From Deinococcus cellulosilyticus NBRC 106333 = KACC 11606 (GTDB taxonomy: Bacteria > Deinococcota > Deinococci > Deinococcales > Deinococcaceae), in assembly GCF_007990775.1 (NCBI RefSeq), contig NZ_BJXB01000009.1, forward strand, positions 132,544 to 196,543: a stretch of 64,000 nucleotides of DNA, in the 5' to 3' direction. The notes beneath the pieces are model-generated. The model ran no database searches and was not told the origin of the DNA. It saw nothing but the letters and a program-made list of their open reading frames with translations. Made by a program: the position numbers and the translations under genes. How positions within the stretch are numbered: the stretch's first letter is position 1; each line of letters starts with the position of its first letter. This document shows positions 50,617 through 61,200 of the stretch, piece after piece.

Positions 50617-53433
50617 TCAGTGCGGCTGGCAGGGGGTCCAGATGGGTTTGGGGGTCGCCATCTCGGGCACAGCGCAATCCCACCCCTGATCCCAGTACGG
50701 TTCCACCAGGCCCTTGACCTCATTCACCCAGGTCACCCGCCCACTCCTGGCATCCAGATTCAACACATGCCACCACACCCCACTCGCCCCTTCTGGGACC
50801 TCCGCCTGCTCAAGCCACTGGTTGTCCACATCCGTCAGGTACACGGTGGCCCCCGACAGGCTCCCGTTCAGGGCATGCACCCAGTACTCGTAATGCCCCT
50901 CCACAGCAAGCACCCTGAGTTTCACTTTCTCCATCTCTCTGGCATCAATCCGCTCATCCCCCTTGATGATGTAGTCGTCTGGCAGCACCACCTGCTTTTG
51001 AATCTCAGACGGTGCACTTCCCTCCCGCGCCTGATCCCGCTCCAGGGTGGCCTGGCTGTCCTCGTCCCCAGGTCGAGCGTAATACACGTGGTACTTGCGG
51101 CTGGAGGGCAACCACAGGTGGGCATCCAGATCAGAAGACGCTGCCCCTTTCGGCCAGTCCAGGAAGATCTTGTACACCGCAGGGGCCTTCACCACCACAG
51201 GCACAGAGAACTGGACCTGTGGATCGGTTTTCAGTCGGGCAGTAAGGGTGTACGTTCCAGGGGTGGCTGGAGCAGTGTATTCCACTGCGTTCTTCGGCAA
51301 AACAGTGAGGGTGCCCTCAGAGGCTTCCCACAGCACTTCACGGTCGTCAAGCAACACCGGAACCAGGGCCTTCAACACTGCAGTCTGTCCGGTGGTCACC
51401 TCCAGAACCCCAGGGTGGACGGTCACCTGTTTTGCTCTGGGATCTGCAAATCGGGACATTGCGGCCCACTCCGGGTCCTGGGTGACCACCACATCAAAGA
51501 TGCAACTGTCCAGGGTTCCCGGACTGATCACCCCTGCCTCCCGACAGATGCGGTCTGCCTGCAAAATCTCTTCGGCTGGGAACCGGCTGAGGTTCACCGT
51601 CAGGCTGGGCTGCGAGGAGTCGGTGAAGGTCTGGGTGGAGGTTCCAGCCTCATAATCAAACAGGCTTTCTTGCTGGGTGATGCGCCAGCTTTCTCCAAAC
51701 CGCCGGTACAAATCATGGTTTGAAGGGTAGTAGGGAAGCAGCGTCCCATCCTTCAATTGGAAGTCATTCACCCCATTGTGGTCGAAATTGCCGAGCAACC
51801 CCACCCATTGCCCCTGCTGAGACGCAGGCACATGCAGCGAAACCGTGCCAAGAACGCCCGGTGGCAGGAAAACAGTGATCATTTTGCCATCTGCTGTCGA
51901 GAGGGTGAACAGGGCATCCTTCAGGGTGACCGTGGCTCCACTGGAAAGGGTGCGGCTCCACCAGGGGTCTGTGGAATGGATGGTTTCACCGTTGATTTTG
52001 ACGGTGGCTGGGGCATTGACATTGGCATAAACCCCCACCCGGTCCTGCCCGATTCGCACCGCGAGGGCAGCATTGCCTGACACATTGGCCTGCACAGGGG
52101 TGTAACGCACCTGCACTTCAAAAGGGTCTCCAGAGAGGGTGGATCTGGCAAGCACGAATTCCCCAACCGCCTGGAAACTGTACTGCGTGCCATCAAAAGA
52201 TTGCAGGTGAGGATCTCCAAAAGAGGTGCCTTCACCAGGAGCTTGATCAGAGCAGGGACGGGGGGACACTTCCACGGTCGGAGGGGAAACCTCAAAGGTT
52301 TTTCGGTCTGTGAAGGTGTGCTGCTCCCCATCTTTGGTGGCCACCAGCACGGTTCCCAGCACATGGGTGCCTGGGGTTGCAGTAGAACCACTGATGGGCT
52401 TGACCAGAATGCTCTGGGGGCGAACCACGCTGGATGCAGCTGAAGGCTGTGATGCAGAGCTGAGGGGGGTCCCATCGAGGTAAGCCTGGAATTCCAGGAG
52501 AGTCCAACCCTCAAGCTCTTCGATGGAACTGAGGGTGTCCCGCTTGTGTATGGTGGTTTTGGTGGTGCTACACTCCTGTGGTGCTTCATTCACAATCGGA
52601 TTTGGAACCACGCTGTTTTTCACCCTGGGCGGATTGGAACAAGTCATGGTGACCGAACTGGAATTTTTAGGTTGATTGAGTTCATTACTGTACACCACAA
52701 CCTTTAATTCAAATCTACCCGCCTGTATACACGAATATGTGGCTGTACTTTGTGCGGAAGTCAAAGCAGGCAAAGGGAAAGAAGGACTGGTATAATCTCC
52801 AAACTTAATGATGACTCTTTGCAGGTTTTTCCATCCAGAGTTTCTCATGATGATCTTAAACCTGAGTTGACTACCGACAAGTCCTCTGGGGTTGGGAGGA
52901 TCAAAGACCGGAGGGTCCAGTTTGGCCCGATCTGGATAAATGTTTGGGTTAAAACTACCATAAGAAGTTCGACCCAAAGGTGAACGCAACAAGCCTGCTA
53001 CCCCATAAGCTCTGGCGAATTCCACATCTGCAGGTTCTCCATTGGTCACCCTACTGCTGGGGCCAGCCAGCTGTTTTAAACGATCTTCGTCCGTTTGACC
53101 AACAAAATCAGGAGGATGGGTATGATAGAACGCAACCAAGCGGTATCCTTCCAAATACTCTGGATCGATAGGAGGGATGTGGCATGAACCAATGGCTGAA
53201 CATCTTGGTCCTCTGGGCCACTGCACTATGCTGTATTTAGATCCAGTATTGCCTTCATTCTGATAAATCCAGCCTCCCTCTTCATGGAGATCACGAGGAT
53301 TGGAAATCGTTTTTTGCCACGCATTTTCCAAAGCATTTTTTATATCATTATTATTTAGCATATCTTGAGTGCTGACATTGATGGCTTTGGCCAACGAAAG
53401 CGCAATCCATATACAAATTATTAGGATTTTCAT
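50617..53433 (-). CDS. Large exported protein: DUF4329 (JAMM-like) + von Willebrand D + Ig-like + YfaP-like domains
   Basis: 938 residues. A signal peptide (MKILIICIWIALSLAKA) precedes a DUF4329/JAB-like domain (about 25-160) with upstream Glu (HEEGGWIY), metal-binding H104-T-H106-P and D136; the Ser usual in S-x-x-D is Glu here (E133). A beta-sandwich segment follows, then a von Willebrand factor type D domain starting GDPH (406-409) and FDGTQYSFQAVGEF, an Ig-like domain (about 620-710) and a DUF2135/YfaP-like region (SSDLDAHLWLPSS). Cys residues are few. I infer a secreted or surface protein with a possible metalloprotease-like N-terminus. GGAAGG precedes the ATG; it is one base from the upstream lipoprotein gene. 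Confidence 0.82.
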   Translation of the reverse strand: MKILIICIWIALSLAKAINVSTQDMLNNNDIKNALENAWQKTISNPRDLHEEGGWIYQNEGNTGSKYSIVQWPRGPRCSAIGSCHIPPIDPEYLEGYRLVAFYHTHPPDFVGQTDEDRLKQLAGPSSRVTNGEPADVEFARAYGVAGLLRSPLGRTSYGSFNPNIYPDRAKLDPPVFDPPNPRGLVGSQLRFKIIMRNSGWKNLQRVIIKFGDYTSPSFPLPALTSAQSTATYSCIQAGRFELKVVVYSNELNQPKNSSSVTMTCSNPPRVKNSVVPNPIVNEAPQECSTTKTTIHKRDTLSSIEELEGWTLLEFQAYLDGTPLSSASQPSAASSVVRPQSILVKPISGSTATPGTHVLGTVLVATKDGEQHTFTDRKTFEVSPPTVEVSPRPCSDQAPGEGTSFGDPHLQSFDGTQYSFQAVGEFVLARSTLSGDPFEVQVRYTPVQANVSGNAALAVRIGQDRVGVYANVNAPATVKINGETIHSTDPWWSRTLSSGATVTLKDALFTLSTADGKMITVFLPPGVLGTVSLHVPASQQGQWVGLLGNFDHNGVNDFQLKDGTLLPYYPSNHDLYRRFGESWRITQQESLFDYEAGTSTQTFTDSSQPSLTVNLSRFPAEEILQADRICREAGVISPGTLDSCIFDVVVTQDPEWAAMSRFADPRAKQVTVHPGVLEVTTGQTAVLKALVPVLLDDREVLWEASEGTLTVLPKNAVEYTAPATPGTYTLTARLKTDPQVQFSVPVVVKAPAVYKIFLDWPKGAASSDLDAHLWLPSSRKYHVYYARPGDEDSQATLERDQAREGSAPSEIQKQVVLPDDYIIKGDERIDAREMEKVKLRVLAVEGHYEYWVHALNGSLSGATVYLTDVDNQWLEQAEVPEGASGVWWHVLNLDARSGRVTWVNEVKGLVEPYWDQGWDCAVPEMATPKPIWTPCQPH

Positions 53434-53434
53434 T

Positions 53435-53827
53435 TTACCTTCCAGGCACAACCTTTAGAATTTCCAAGTCCTTCTTTCTAATTAAAACAACCGTACTACC
53501 TCCAGGCCAAATCACACCAGCAGGGGGGAGCTCATATATGCGAAATTCCCAATTATCTCCTTTATCAAATATCGAAAAGTTGAATTTATTCTCATCTAGT
53601 TTTTCATTCGGTAAATCATGTTCTTTGTTAAATTTATCAAAGTATTTGACTATTTTTTCAAAGATCTTACGTTGACTTTTGTTTATGTCTTTAAGCAATG
53701 TGTCCTGTGTGGGTATACTGTTCTCAACAATTTGGTTAGCAGGACCACTATCACTCTGTGGCCTCACACAACCCATTACAAAAGTTCCCAGACACCCCAA
53801 CACTAAAAGTACTTTGTATAGCTTCAT
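53435..53827 (-). CDS. Small lipoprotein of unknown function
   Basis: 130 residues. MKLYKVLLVLGCLGTFVMGC is a lipoprotein signal with lipobox VMGC. The mature part is charged and Lys-rich (INKSQRKIFEKIVKYFDKF) and ends in a predicted beta segment (GGSTVVLIRKKDLEILKVVP). No family recognised. The coding region is distinctly AT-rich compared with the rest of the window. It is one base upstream of the DUF4329/VWD gene, so they are co-translated and may interact. An IS66 copy lies 99 bases upstream and may have cut it off from its original promoter. Confidence 0.72.
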   Translation of the reverse strand: MKLYKVLLVLGCLGTFVMGCVRPQSDSGPANQIVENSIPTQDTLLKDINKSQRKIFEKIVKYFDKFNKEHDLPNEKLDENKFNFSIFDKGDNWEFRIYELPPAGVIWPGGSTVVLIRKKDLEILKVVPGR

Positions 53828-53926
53828 ATCTACCCCATCAAGAGAATTTGACTTGGCACAAATTACTTGGCAACAAATCAACCTCATTGTACCATTTAAG
53901 GTCAATTCAAGATATAAAAAATCCAG

Positions 53927-55386
53927 GTAACTGCTCAGCACGAGAACTGAGGGAGCAGCAGACGACACTGGAAAATGCTGATCAGGTCCAACAAAGCATT
54001 TAAACCCTGCTTGCGAAGCGTCGAAAGGTAACTGCGAATCCGGCAGAACCCCTCCCCACCTCCCTCCGAGCGAACCCCCCCAGACACCTTGCGTTTCACA
54101 CATATCATTCGAATGTCCCTTTCCGCCTGATTGTTGTCAAACGGTATTTCGGGGTCTTCCAGAAGCCTCAGCACTGCCCTCTGGTGTTTTTGTAATCTCA
54201 GGGCTAAATTGCGCCCAGCACTCTGTTTCACCCGTCCCCGTATTCCTGCCCTGGGCTCCTTTGCAGGATTGACCTTCAAACCCTGTTCCACCAGAACATT
54301 AAAACGTGCCTTGAACGCCTGCTTTACTTGCTCGGTGAGCACACCCTCTTTGTGCTGGTGGTAGATCTGCTGCAAATCAGAGCGCAGTTCTCCCGCCCAG
54401 TTTTGCTGCTCCTCAAGCGCCAGTCCTTTCAGTTCCCGCAGCAGATGGGCATTGCACAACGCGTGCTCAGCGGGCAACTTGAAGTACATCCCCCACGCGT
54501 CATGCATCAGGATTCCCTTAAACTCAGGCAGCACGCCCATGTGTTTGACGGATTCCACTCCTCGACCCTGGTGGTGTGCGTATAGGGTGAGCAGATTGCT
54601 GGACACCACGTGAATCCAGTGCAGTTTCCCGGAGACTTTGCTGCCAGTTTCATCGGCGTAGAGCACCTTCTCCTGTTGCAGAGCCGTTTTGAGCTGGTGT
54701 TCAAAAGCCAGCAGACGCTGGGCCGCCACCTGTTGACCCAAAACCAGCGAGCCTTCACTGAGGCTCGCACCACACAGATCCTCCAGCACCTCACAGGTGC
54801 GTTCCAGGGGCAGGAAGTGCCCTACGGTCATATTCACGTCCATGCAAGCGGGGTCCATATTGCACCTGTCCAGGGACATCCTCGGGAAAGCTAGCCTGCT
54901 CCTGACTTTGGCAATGGGGGCAGGTTTTGACTTCTGCTTGATATTCGGTGACCAGAAGACGGATTTCGGGCAGGTCATGCACTTGCCTGGCACGGTAGGC
55001 TTCGACCTCTTCGTCGTCCCAGACCTGCCCACAACCACACCTTCCCTCGAGCGGGATCACCACCACCTGATCAACGTGCTCGCTCATTTTCAGCGTTTTG
55101 CCTTTGTGGCCTTTTTGTCCCCCACTGGACTGGTCACTTTTTCGTCGCTCAGAACGATTTTCCAGGGTTTGTCCTGGCTGGGTGGTTGGTTGGAATTCCC
55201 ACTGTCCCACTGGAGCAGGGCTTTCAACTGCTGTTGCAAATCCATCAACTGGTGTTGCAAGTCTGCGATTTGGGCAGCTTGCTCCTCCAATCGAGCTTCC
55301 AGCAGAATGCAGTTGGGACAGGGTTCTTCCACAGTGGCTCTATTCTACCCGGATTGAAAAGTCAATCCCTCCTGCTGAGCAGTTAC
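53927..55386 (-). mobile_element. IS66-family insertion sequence, decayed
   Basis: 1,460 bases bounded by 14-base perfect terminal inverted repeats, GTAACTGCTCAGCA at 53927-53940 and its complement at 55373-55386. The GTAA ends are typical of IS66. A single transposase frame (no tnpA or tnpB) suggests the ISBst12-like subgroup. The eight bases on each side (AAATCCAG and GTTTTCCC) do not match, so the expected target duplication is missing. Confidence 0.85.
53935..55332 (-). pseudogene. IS66 transposase with two frameshifts
   Basis: The N-terminal coiled coil (LEARLEEQAAQIADLQHQL) and NQPPSQDKPWK are in one frame, then NRSERRKSDQSSGGQKGHKG and the zinc-binding region in another (shift of -1 at the AAAA run 55158-55161), then VNMTVGHFLPLERTCEVLED and the catalytic core back in the first frame (shift of +1 near 54840-54860). 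The core has YADETGSKVSG (Asp-Asp region), LMHDAWGMYF and NNQAERDIRMICVKRKVSGG with the catalytic Glu. The two shifts compensate, but the middle is out of frame, so no full protein is made unless frameshifting is used. Confidence 0.85.
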
Positions 55387-56235
55387 GTTTTCCCCAGACA
55401 TAAAGTACACCCTCCAGATCTCCAGAGGCTTTTGAGGTGCGGGCCTAATGGTGAATTGCAGGGTCAGGGCCACTGCTGTGGTTTCACAGTACAAAATGTG
55501 TTCAATGCTCTCTGAAGCAGGAACAAGCAGCTGAAAGGTACTTTCAGCTCGTGTTTGAAGTGCTCTGGAAGGGGACTGATCAAGCAAACAGTTGGTGGGA
55601 TAATAATAGGGATCGGTGGTGTCCCCTTGCACAGAGCACGTCTGAGAACGCTCTGGCACGTCGCACAGATTCGCCCCTGTGTGGATGTCGAGGTCTTTTC
55701 GGGTGGTGGTGGCTCCACTGTTCACCACAGACACATGATCTGGAGCATACTGCACCTGATCGTATGAACTGTTTCCAGAACAGGTGTCTTTGGTCCAGAA
55801 CACCTTGTTCAATTGGTTGGCATTCAGGGAAACCATTTTCTGGCAGTCGTTGTAACTGTAGGCCACCAGAAGGGCATCTTGAATCCGATACAGGGCATCA
55901 AGGTGGGCCTCTGGGTGCATCTTCCAGGTCTGTCTGCCCTGATGGAGACCCTGCTCATCCACGACATAGAGTTTTTGCTGGTAGACCAGAATGGCTTGAA
56001 CGCTTTTCTGAAGGGTGGCATGGGTGCCTTTCCCATAAGCTTTCAAGTTCCCGGCCCGATCGACATAATAAATTTTGTTGTTCAACAGGTAGATTCCAGA
56101 GAAGTGCAGGTAAGAGTCTGAGAAAGGAACAGGTGTAGGGGTTGGGGGTGATGGGAGGGATACCAGTCCAAATGCGCATCCCAACCACCCCCACAAGACC
56201 AGAGGGATTGTGCTTTTAAGGGCAAAACAATACAT
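55345..56235 (-). CDS. Exported protein of unknown function, 3' end replaced by IS66
   Basis: 296 codons. A signal-like N-terminus (ALKSTIPLVLWGWLGCAFGL) is followed by repeated short beta segments such as GIYLLNNKIYYVDRAGNLKA, ILVYQQKLYVVDEQGL and ALLVAYSYNDCQKMVSLNAN, reminiscent of a beta-propeller. The last 14 codons (after SGENV) lie inside the IS66 right end, so the native C-terminus is lost. There is no clear in-frame continuation beyond the element. It overlaps the upstream lipoprotein gene by 20 bases. No family recognised. Confidence 0.68.
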   Translation of the reverse strand: MYCFALKSTIPLVLWGWLGCAFGLVSLPSPPTPTPVPFSDSYLHFSGIYLLNNKIYYVDRAGNLKAYGKGTHATLQKSVQAILVYQQKLYVVDEQGLHQGRQTWKMHPEAHLDALYRIQDALLVAYSYNDCQKMVSLNANQLNKVFWTKDTCSGNSSYDQVQYAPDHVSVVNSGATTTRKDLDIHTGANLCDVPERSQTCSVQGDTTDPYYYPTNCLLDQSPSRALQTRAESTFQLLVPASESIEHILYCETTAVALTLQFTIRPAPQKPLEIWRVYFMSGENVTAQQEGLTFQSG

Positions 56236-56554
56236 ATGTACTCACTAGAAACTGAAGTATTGCAGACGATGCTGCAGTCACCAACCCTGTGATAATGCTC
56301 TGTCCATTCAACACAAACCCCAGATTCCCATGCAGTGATGCACCGTCACGGAGGGAAGAGCGACCATTCAGGGAGACCACATCCTGTGAGGTGATCCCAC
56401 GCAGCAACTGGTCCTGTAAGGTCTGGGCCTGAACGGCATTCACCTGCTCTGAAGTCTTTTCAGCTGGAGGTGCTGGCGCAAACCAATTGCAGGCGGAAAG
56501 TGCAGCTGCACCAAAAAAAGGAAGGAAAATACCATACTTTGATCGATATATCAT
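56216..56554 (-). CDS. Small lipoprotein of unknown function
   Basis: 112 residues. MIYRSKYGIFLPFFGAAALS then AC gives a lipobox (LSAC). The mature part holds a Pro-rich stretch and SEQVNAVQAQTLQDQLLRGI, ending in a hydrophobic segment (IITGLVTAASSAILQFLVST). AAGGGGG precedes ATG 56554. First gene of the exported-protein run. AT-rich. The 56555-56896 region upstream holds no convincing gene. Confidence 0.68.
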   Translation of the reverse strand: MIYRSKYGIFLPFFGAAALSACNWFAPAPPAEKTSEQVNAVQAQTLQDQLLRGITSQDVVSLNGRSSLRDGASLHGNLGFVLNGQSIITGLVTAASSAILQFLVSTYVLFCP

Positions 56555-56896
56555 AGGCCCCCTTATTCTGTGATCCTGTTCAGGACACATCAATAGAATA
56601 TCAAAGAAAATACTGCTCAAGACACAATAAATTGTGCACGCCCGTATCCATGCCAATACATCAGGGATTTCCCTTAAAGCATCAGGTGGTCATGATTTCA
56701 TCCATGTGGCTTATGGGGAGGTGAAAGGGTTTCCGCTTCTCGCTGCACGTCAATGGAACATCAAAAGAATCCAAGAAAATATTGGCATATGTGATGATGC
56801 TGTTCTTTTTGACATCAAGTCAAGTGATGGCACTTTCTTTCATTCAGAGGAAAACAGATCAGGACCAGATGCAGCCCATTGCAGGCAGAAAACGCC

Positions 56897-56926
56897 AAAA
56901 GAGGAAGTCACTGAGTGAACTTCCTC
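56897..56926 (-). terminator. Terminator of the membrane-protein gene
   Basis: On the minus strand GAGGAAGT..., inner CAC/GTG pairs, ACTTCCTC, then TTTTGG, 18 bases past the stop. Confidence 0.75.
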
Positions 56927-56943
56927 TGAACGTAAAGTGTTCC

Positions 56944-57903
56944 TCAATCCGTTGCCAGGGGCCTGCGCAGTTTCAGCTGGTTTCGGGCAGAGACCACAAT
57001 TCCTGTGACCAGCACACCCATCACCAGTAGCAGTCCACCGCCAGAGTAAAGAATGGGGCTGCTCGGATTCAGGATGGATTCGTCTCTGAGGGCCTGCCAG
57101 ACCAGAAGGCCCATGAGGCCCAGGTATCCTGCCGCGCCCACCAGCAGAAGCTGGATGCGTTGACGGTCCTGCAGCCACCTTCTGCGCAGTCCAATCAGGA
57201 AGAGGGCGAGGAGGGGCATCACCTGCAGGGCGTGGGTCCCGATGAAGTGGGCAATGCGCAGGTCGCCGTGTTCGGTGCTCCAGCCAACGATGGGAAGTCC
57301 TTTGCCTCCATCTTTCAACACGCCAACCGTGTGAGCGCCGATCAGGTCAAGTTGCTGACCTGCCTGCAGGGCCTGTTGTTGGAGGGGGTTGGGAGAGGCC
57401 ATCAGGTAGCCTTCCATGAACCCGACCAGGGACAGGATGAGGCCCAGACGGATGCTCCAGGTGACCACAGGGTTTGAGGTGCGCTGGAACAGCACCAGCA
57501 CTGCAGCCACAAAACTGAGCACCCAGAAGACCGAGATCATGCTTCCCATGGCTCCCCAGATGATGGTGTCGAAGGAGGTGGACACGTTGAAATGGGAGGG
57601 CACACCCCGCACGGTCTGAATCACGATCAGGATCACTTCCAGGACCAGAATGACACTGGTCGCCCTGAAAAGGCCCCGGACCAGTTTTGCTTTCTGGGGC
57701 AGAACGGTGGTCACCCAGTTGAGGGTGTAGGCGTAAAGAAAAAGTGAAATGGCAAATTTGAGGGTTTTGCTCCAGGCAGGTGCGCCCAGGATCTGTCTGG
57801 GGTCTACAAAGAGGCCCACTGCTGCAATCAGCACCAGAATCAGCGAGGCACCGGACACCCATTTCAGGGTTCTGGAGGATCGAATCTGGGGGTGGGAAGT
57901 CAT
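56944..57903 (-). CDS. Multi-pass membrane protein of unknown function
   Basis: 319 residues with about eight hydrophobic segments, starting LKWVSGASLILVLIAAVGLF. Conserved-looking polar positions inside the membrane include HFNVSTSFD and IAHFIGTHALQVMPLL (paired His), which could bind haem or a metal. It resembles uncharacterised integral membrane proteins of soil bacteria. ATG 57903 is preceded by a weak AGGGACG. Single-gene transcript. Confidence 0.75.
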   Translation of the reverse strand: MTSHPQIRSSRTLKWVSGASLILVLIAAVGLFVDPRQILGAPAWSKTLKFAISLFLYAYTLNWVTTVLPQKAKLVRGLFRATSVILVLEVILIVIQTVRGVPSHFNVSTSFDTIIWGAMGSMISVFWVLSFVAAVLVLFQRTSNPVVTWSIRLGLILSLVGFMEGYLMASPNPLQQQALQAGQQLDLIGAHTVGVLKDGGKGLPIVGWSTEHGDLRIAHFIGTHALQVMPLLALFLIGLRRRWLQDRQRIQLLLVGAAGYLGLMGLLVWQALRDESILNPSSPILYSGGGLLLVMGVLVTGIVVSARNQLKLRRPLATD

Positions 57904-58210
57904 GACACCACGTCCCTGGAGGTGAGAAATGGGGTGGACTTGCAGCAATCGGTGGGTGCAGATGTGTTGTTCATGAGGACATTCTGGATCTGTTCGGGAC
58001 AATTTTCCTCATGCGAAAGGCAGGGGTTTTTCTCCTCCTAAAGGTGGAGAAGTTTAAGGACTTCAGTTTCCTGTTCTGCCTTTTGCCCCTGGTGCCACAA
58101 GAACAGGCCAGAATAAGGGATTTCCCTGAGTCAAAACAAGGCATGATTCCCGGGAATTCCTGCATCAGGAAATCTTTCTGAGAGACCCATCCTGACATAA
58201 TGGTGACATT

Positions 58211-61200
58211 ATGCATGCGGATGCCCTGCTCGGTGCCTTTCTTGACCTGACCCCCGACTGGATTGCAGTCCATGACCTGCAAGGCAGGCCGGTGCTGATC
58301 AGTTCAGCTTATGTCAGGGCAATGGGTCAAACTGCAAACAAAAGGTCAGGGCAGACCCCGTTCAACTGTCCCGAAGCATTTCACGATCTTCCTGTCTTTG
58401 AATGGAAGATCGGAACACCTTCTCCTGCCCTTCAGACCTTGCTCTCTGAGGTCCAGGTGGAGCTCGAAGGAAACCTTCACGTGCTGCAAGCCACACGGAT
58501 GCTGCTGAAAGATCACGCTGGACGGCCCTGGGGCACGCTCTGTTATGCCCATGAAGTCACCCGTGAACGCACCATGGAAGAAGCCCTTGAGGAGCAACAT
58601 GAGTTTCTGAGGAACATCCTGGACAGCGATCCCAGCCTGATTTTTGTCAAGGACAGTGAAGGACGGTTCACACTGGTCAATCAGGCAATGGCCGACCTGT
58701 ACCAGCAGACCCCAGAAAGCATGCTTGGAAAAACTGTAGGGGACATCAACCCCAACGCAAAGGATGTGGAACGTTTCGAGGCCCAGGACCGTGAGGTCCT
58801 GCAGCACAAAGAGGCCCGAAAATTCCCACCTTTCCTGATCACAGATGCAAAAGGACAAAGGCGCTGGCTTTACACCACCAAACAGCCTGTGTACCGCAGA
58901 GGAAAGCCTCTGGATCTGGTTCTGGGGGTGACCTCTGACCTGACCCATCTGCACGAAACCCAGCATGCCCTGCAGACCAGAGAGACCGAATATCGAACCC
59001 TTCTGGAGCAGGCAGAGCGCAAAGCCCGAGAACTGACCCTGCTGAACCAGGTGCAGGAGGCCATTGCCAACAAACTGGAGCGCTCTGCCCTCTATGACGC
59101 GGTGGTGGAAGCCATCGCGGAGCAACTGGGCTACACCCTGGTGATCATGACCGTCCCTGAGGGAGACCGTATTTTGCGGGTGGCTTACCGGGGGTACGAA
59201 GATTTGCCCCTCACCGTGCCTGCTGAGGGCAGTGCTGCCGGGTGGTCGCTGCGCACAGGAAAGGCCCTCCTGATCGAAGATGTTCAGGGGGCAACAGATT
59301 ACGTGGAAGCCATGCCAGGGGTGCGGTCCTGCATCAGTGTTCCCGTGTTCTCAGGGCAGCGGGTCGTGGGCGCTCTGGTGGTGGAAAGCAAAAATCGCCC
59401 TCTTGAACAGCAGGACCTGAACCTGATCCAGCGGGTGTCCGAACAGTTGCGGATTGCCCTGGAAAATGCAGAGCTGCATGAAAAAACCAGACGGGATCTG
59501 GTCCGGGCACAGGCCCTGTATCAGGTCAGCCAGACGTTGCACCACCAGGGCACCCAGGAAGCCTTGCTGGAGCAAATCTGCCAGAGCGTCATGCAGGCCA
59601 TGCCTGCCCGCTGGTGCCTGATCTACATCATGAATTTCGAGCAACAGAGCGTGGACTTTGCAGCCAGCACAGCACAGGATGCAGCTCCTCTGCCCATCAT
59701 TCCCTTTCATGAGCTGAATGCAGGTCTCACAGGCTGGGTCCTGCGGGAACACCGTCCCACCCTTTCCCTGAAAGGCGTGCCAGATGAAAGAGAAGGGGCG
59801 GAAGTACAGGAACACCGCGCAAAAAGGGACATTGGTTCACTGATTGTGGTGCCCCTGATTTATCAGGGCAAACCCATGGGAACCCTCACGGCACTGAACA
59901 ACATGCAGGACCCGGACTACACCGAGAGCGATGTGGACTGGTTGATGAGCATTGGCAATCAGGTGGCCCTTGCCCTGGCACAACGGCAACTCATCGACCA
60001 GATTCAGCATCTGGCCTACCATGATCCCCTGACCAACCTGCCCAACCGTCTGCTGTTCGAGGAGCAACTCAAACAGGCGATTGCACGTGCGAAACGCCTT
60101 GGGACAAAACTGGCCCTGCTCTTCATCGACCTCGATGGGTTCAAGAATGTGAATGACACGCTGGGCCACCACATTGGGGACCTGTTGCTGCACACCCTCA
60201 GCCAGCGGTTCAAGGAACGCACCCGTGAGAGCGATTCTTTTGCCCGCATGGGCGGAGACGAATTCGCCATGATCCTCAATAACCTGCGGGACCCTGCAGA
60301 TGCTGTGCAGGTGGCACAGGAGTTTCTGGACCTGCTGCGCGCCCCTTTTCACATCAACATGCACGAGCTCTTCATCTCGGCCAGCATCGGGATCAGTGTA
60401 TTTCCAGACAACGGAGAGGACGTCAGCACCCTGCTGAGGCATGCGGACACCGCCATGTACCGGGCCAAGGCCTCAGGGAAAAACGACATCAAGAGCTTCA
60501 CCCCGGAACTGGCAGAAAAGGCCAGAGAGCGGCTTTCACTGGAAACAGAACTGAGATATGCCCTGCAGAGGGGTGAATTTCAGCTGTACTACCAGCCGAT
60601 CAAAGACCTGCAAACCCTGGAAACCGTGGGGCATGAGGCCTTGCTGCGCTGGATTCACGCCGAGCGTGGGTTCATCCCACCCGACCGTTTCATCCCCGTG
60701 GCCGAGGAATCTGGCCTGATCACCGCCCTGGGGGCCTGGGTGATCCATGAAGCCTGCAGGCAAAATGCCGAATGGCAACGGATGGGCAGGCCTCCTGTGC
60801 GGGTCGCCGTGAACATCTCCATGATCCAGTTCGCCACCTCCAGCTTTGTGAAAACCGTCAAAAGTGCCCTGCAAACCAGCGGGCTGGGAGTGGAGTGGCT
60901 GGAACTTGAAGTCACCGAGAGCGTGGTGATGCACGACGTGAAGATGGTCAAAGAACGCCTCAGTGAGCTCCGGGACCTTGGGGTGAGGATCTCCATCGAT
61001 GACTTCGGGACAGGATATTCATCTCTGAAGTACCTGCAGGAATTGCCCATCGACACCCTGAAGATCGACCGTTCCTTTGTGAATGCTGTTCAGTCTGGGT
61101 CCAGTGATGCTCCACTGGTCCGCACCATCATCCTGATGGCCCAGAGCCTGGGGCTCAATGTGGTTGCAGAAGGCGTAGAGACCGTGGACCAGCTGGTGTA

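Noticed and set aside
55158..55161. Programmed -1 frameshifting in the IS66 transposase
   Set aside because: The AAAA run has no complete slippery heptamer in the right frame, and a second, opposite shift further on points to decay rather than regulated frameshifting.
53919..55394. Eight-base target-site duplication for IS66
   Set aside because: The flanks AAATCCAG and GTTTTCCC do not match even allowing mutations.
56634..56918. Plus-strand frame of 94 codons between the lipoprotein and membrane-protein genes
   Set aside because: No ribosome site, no recognisable features, and it ends within the neighbouring terminator; treated as non-coding.
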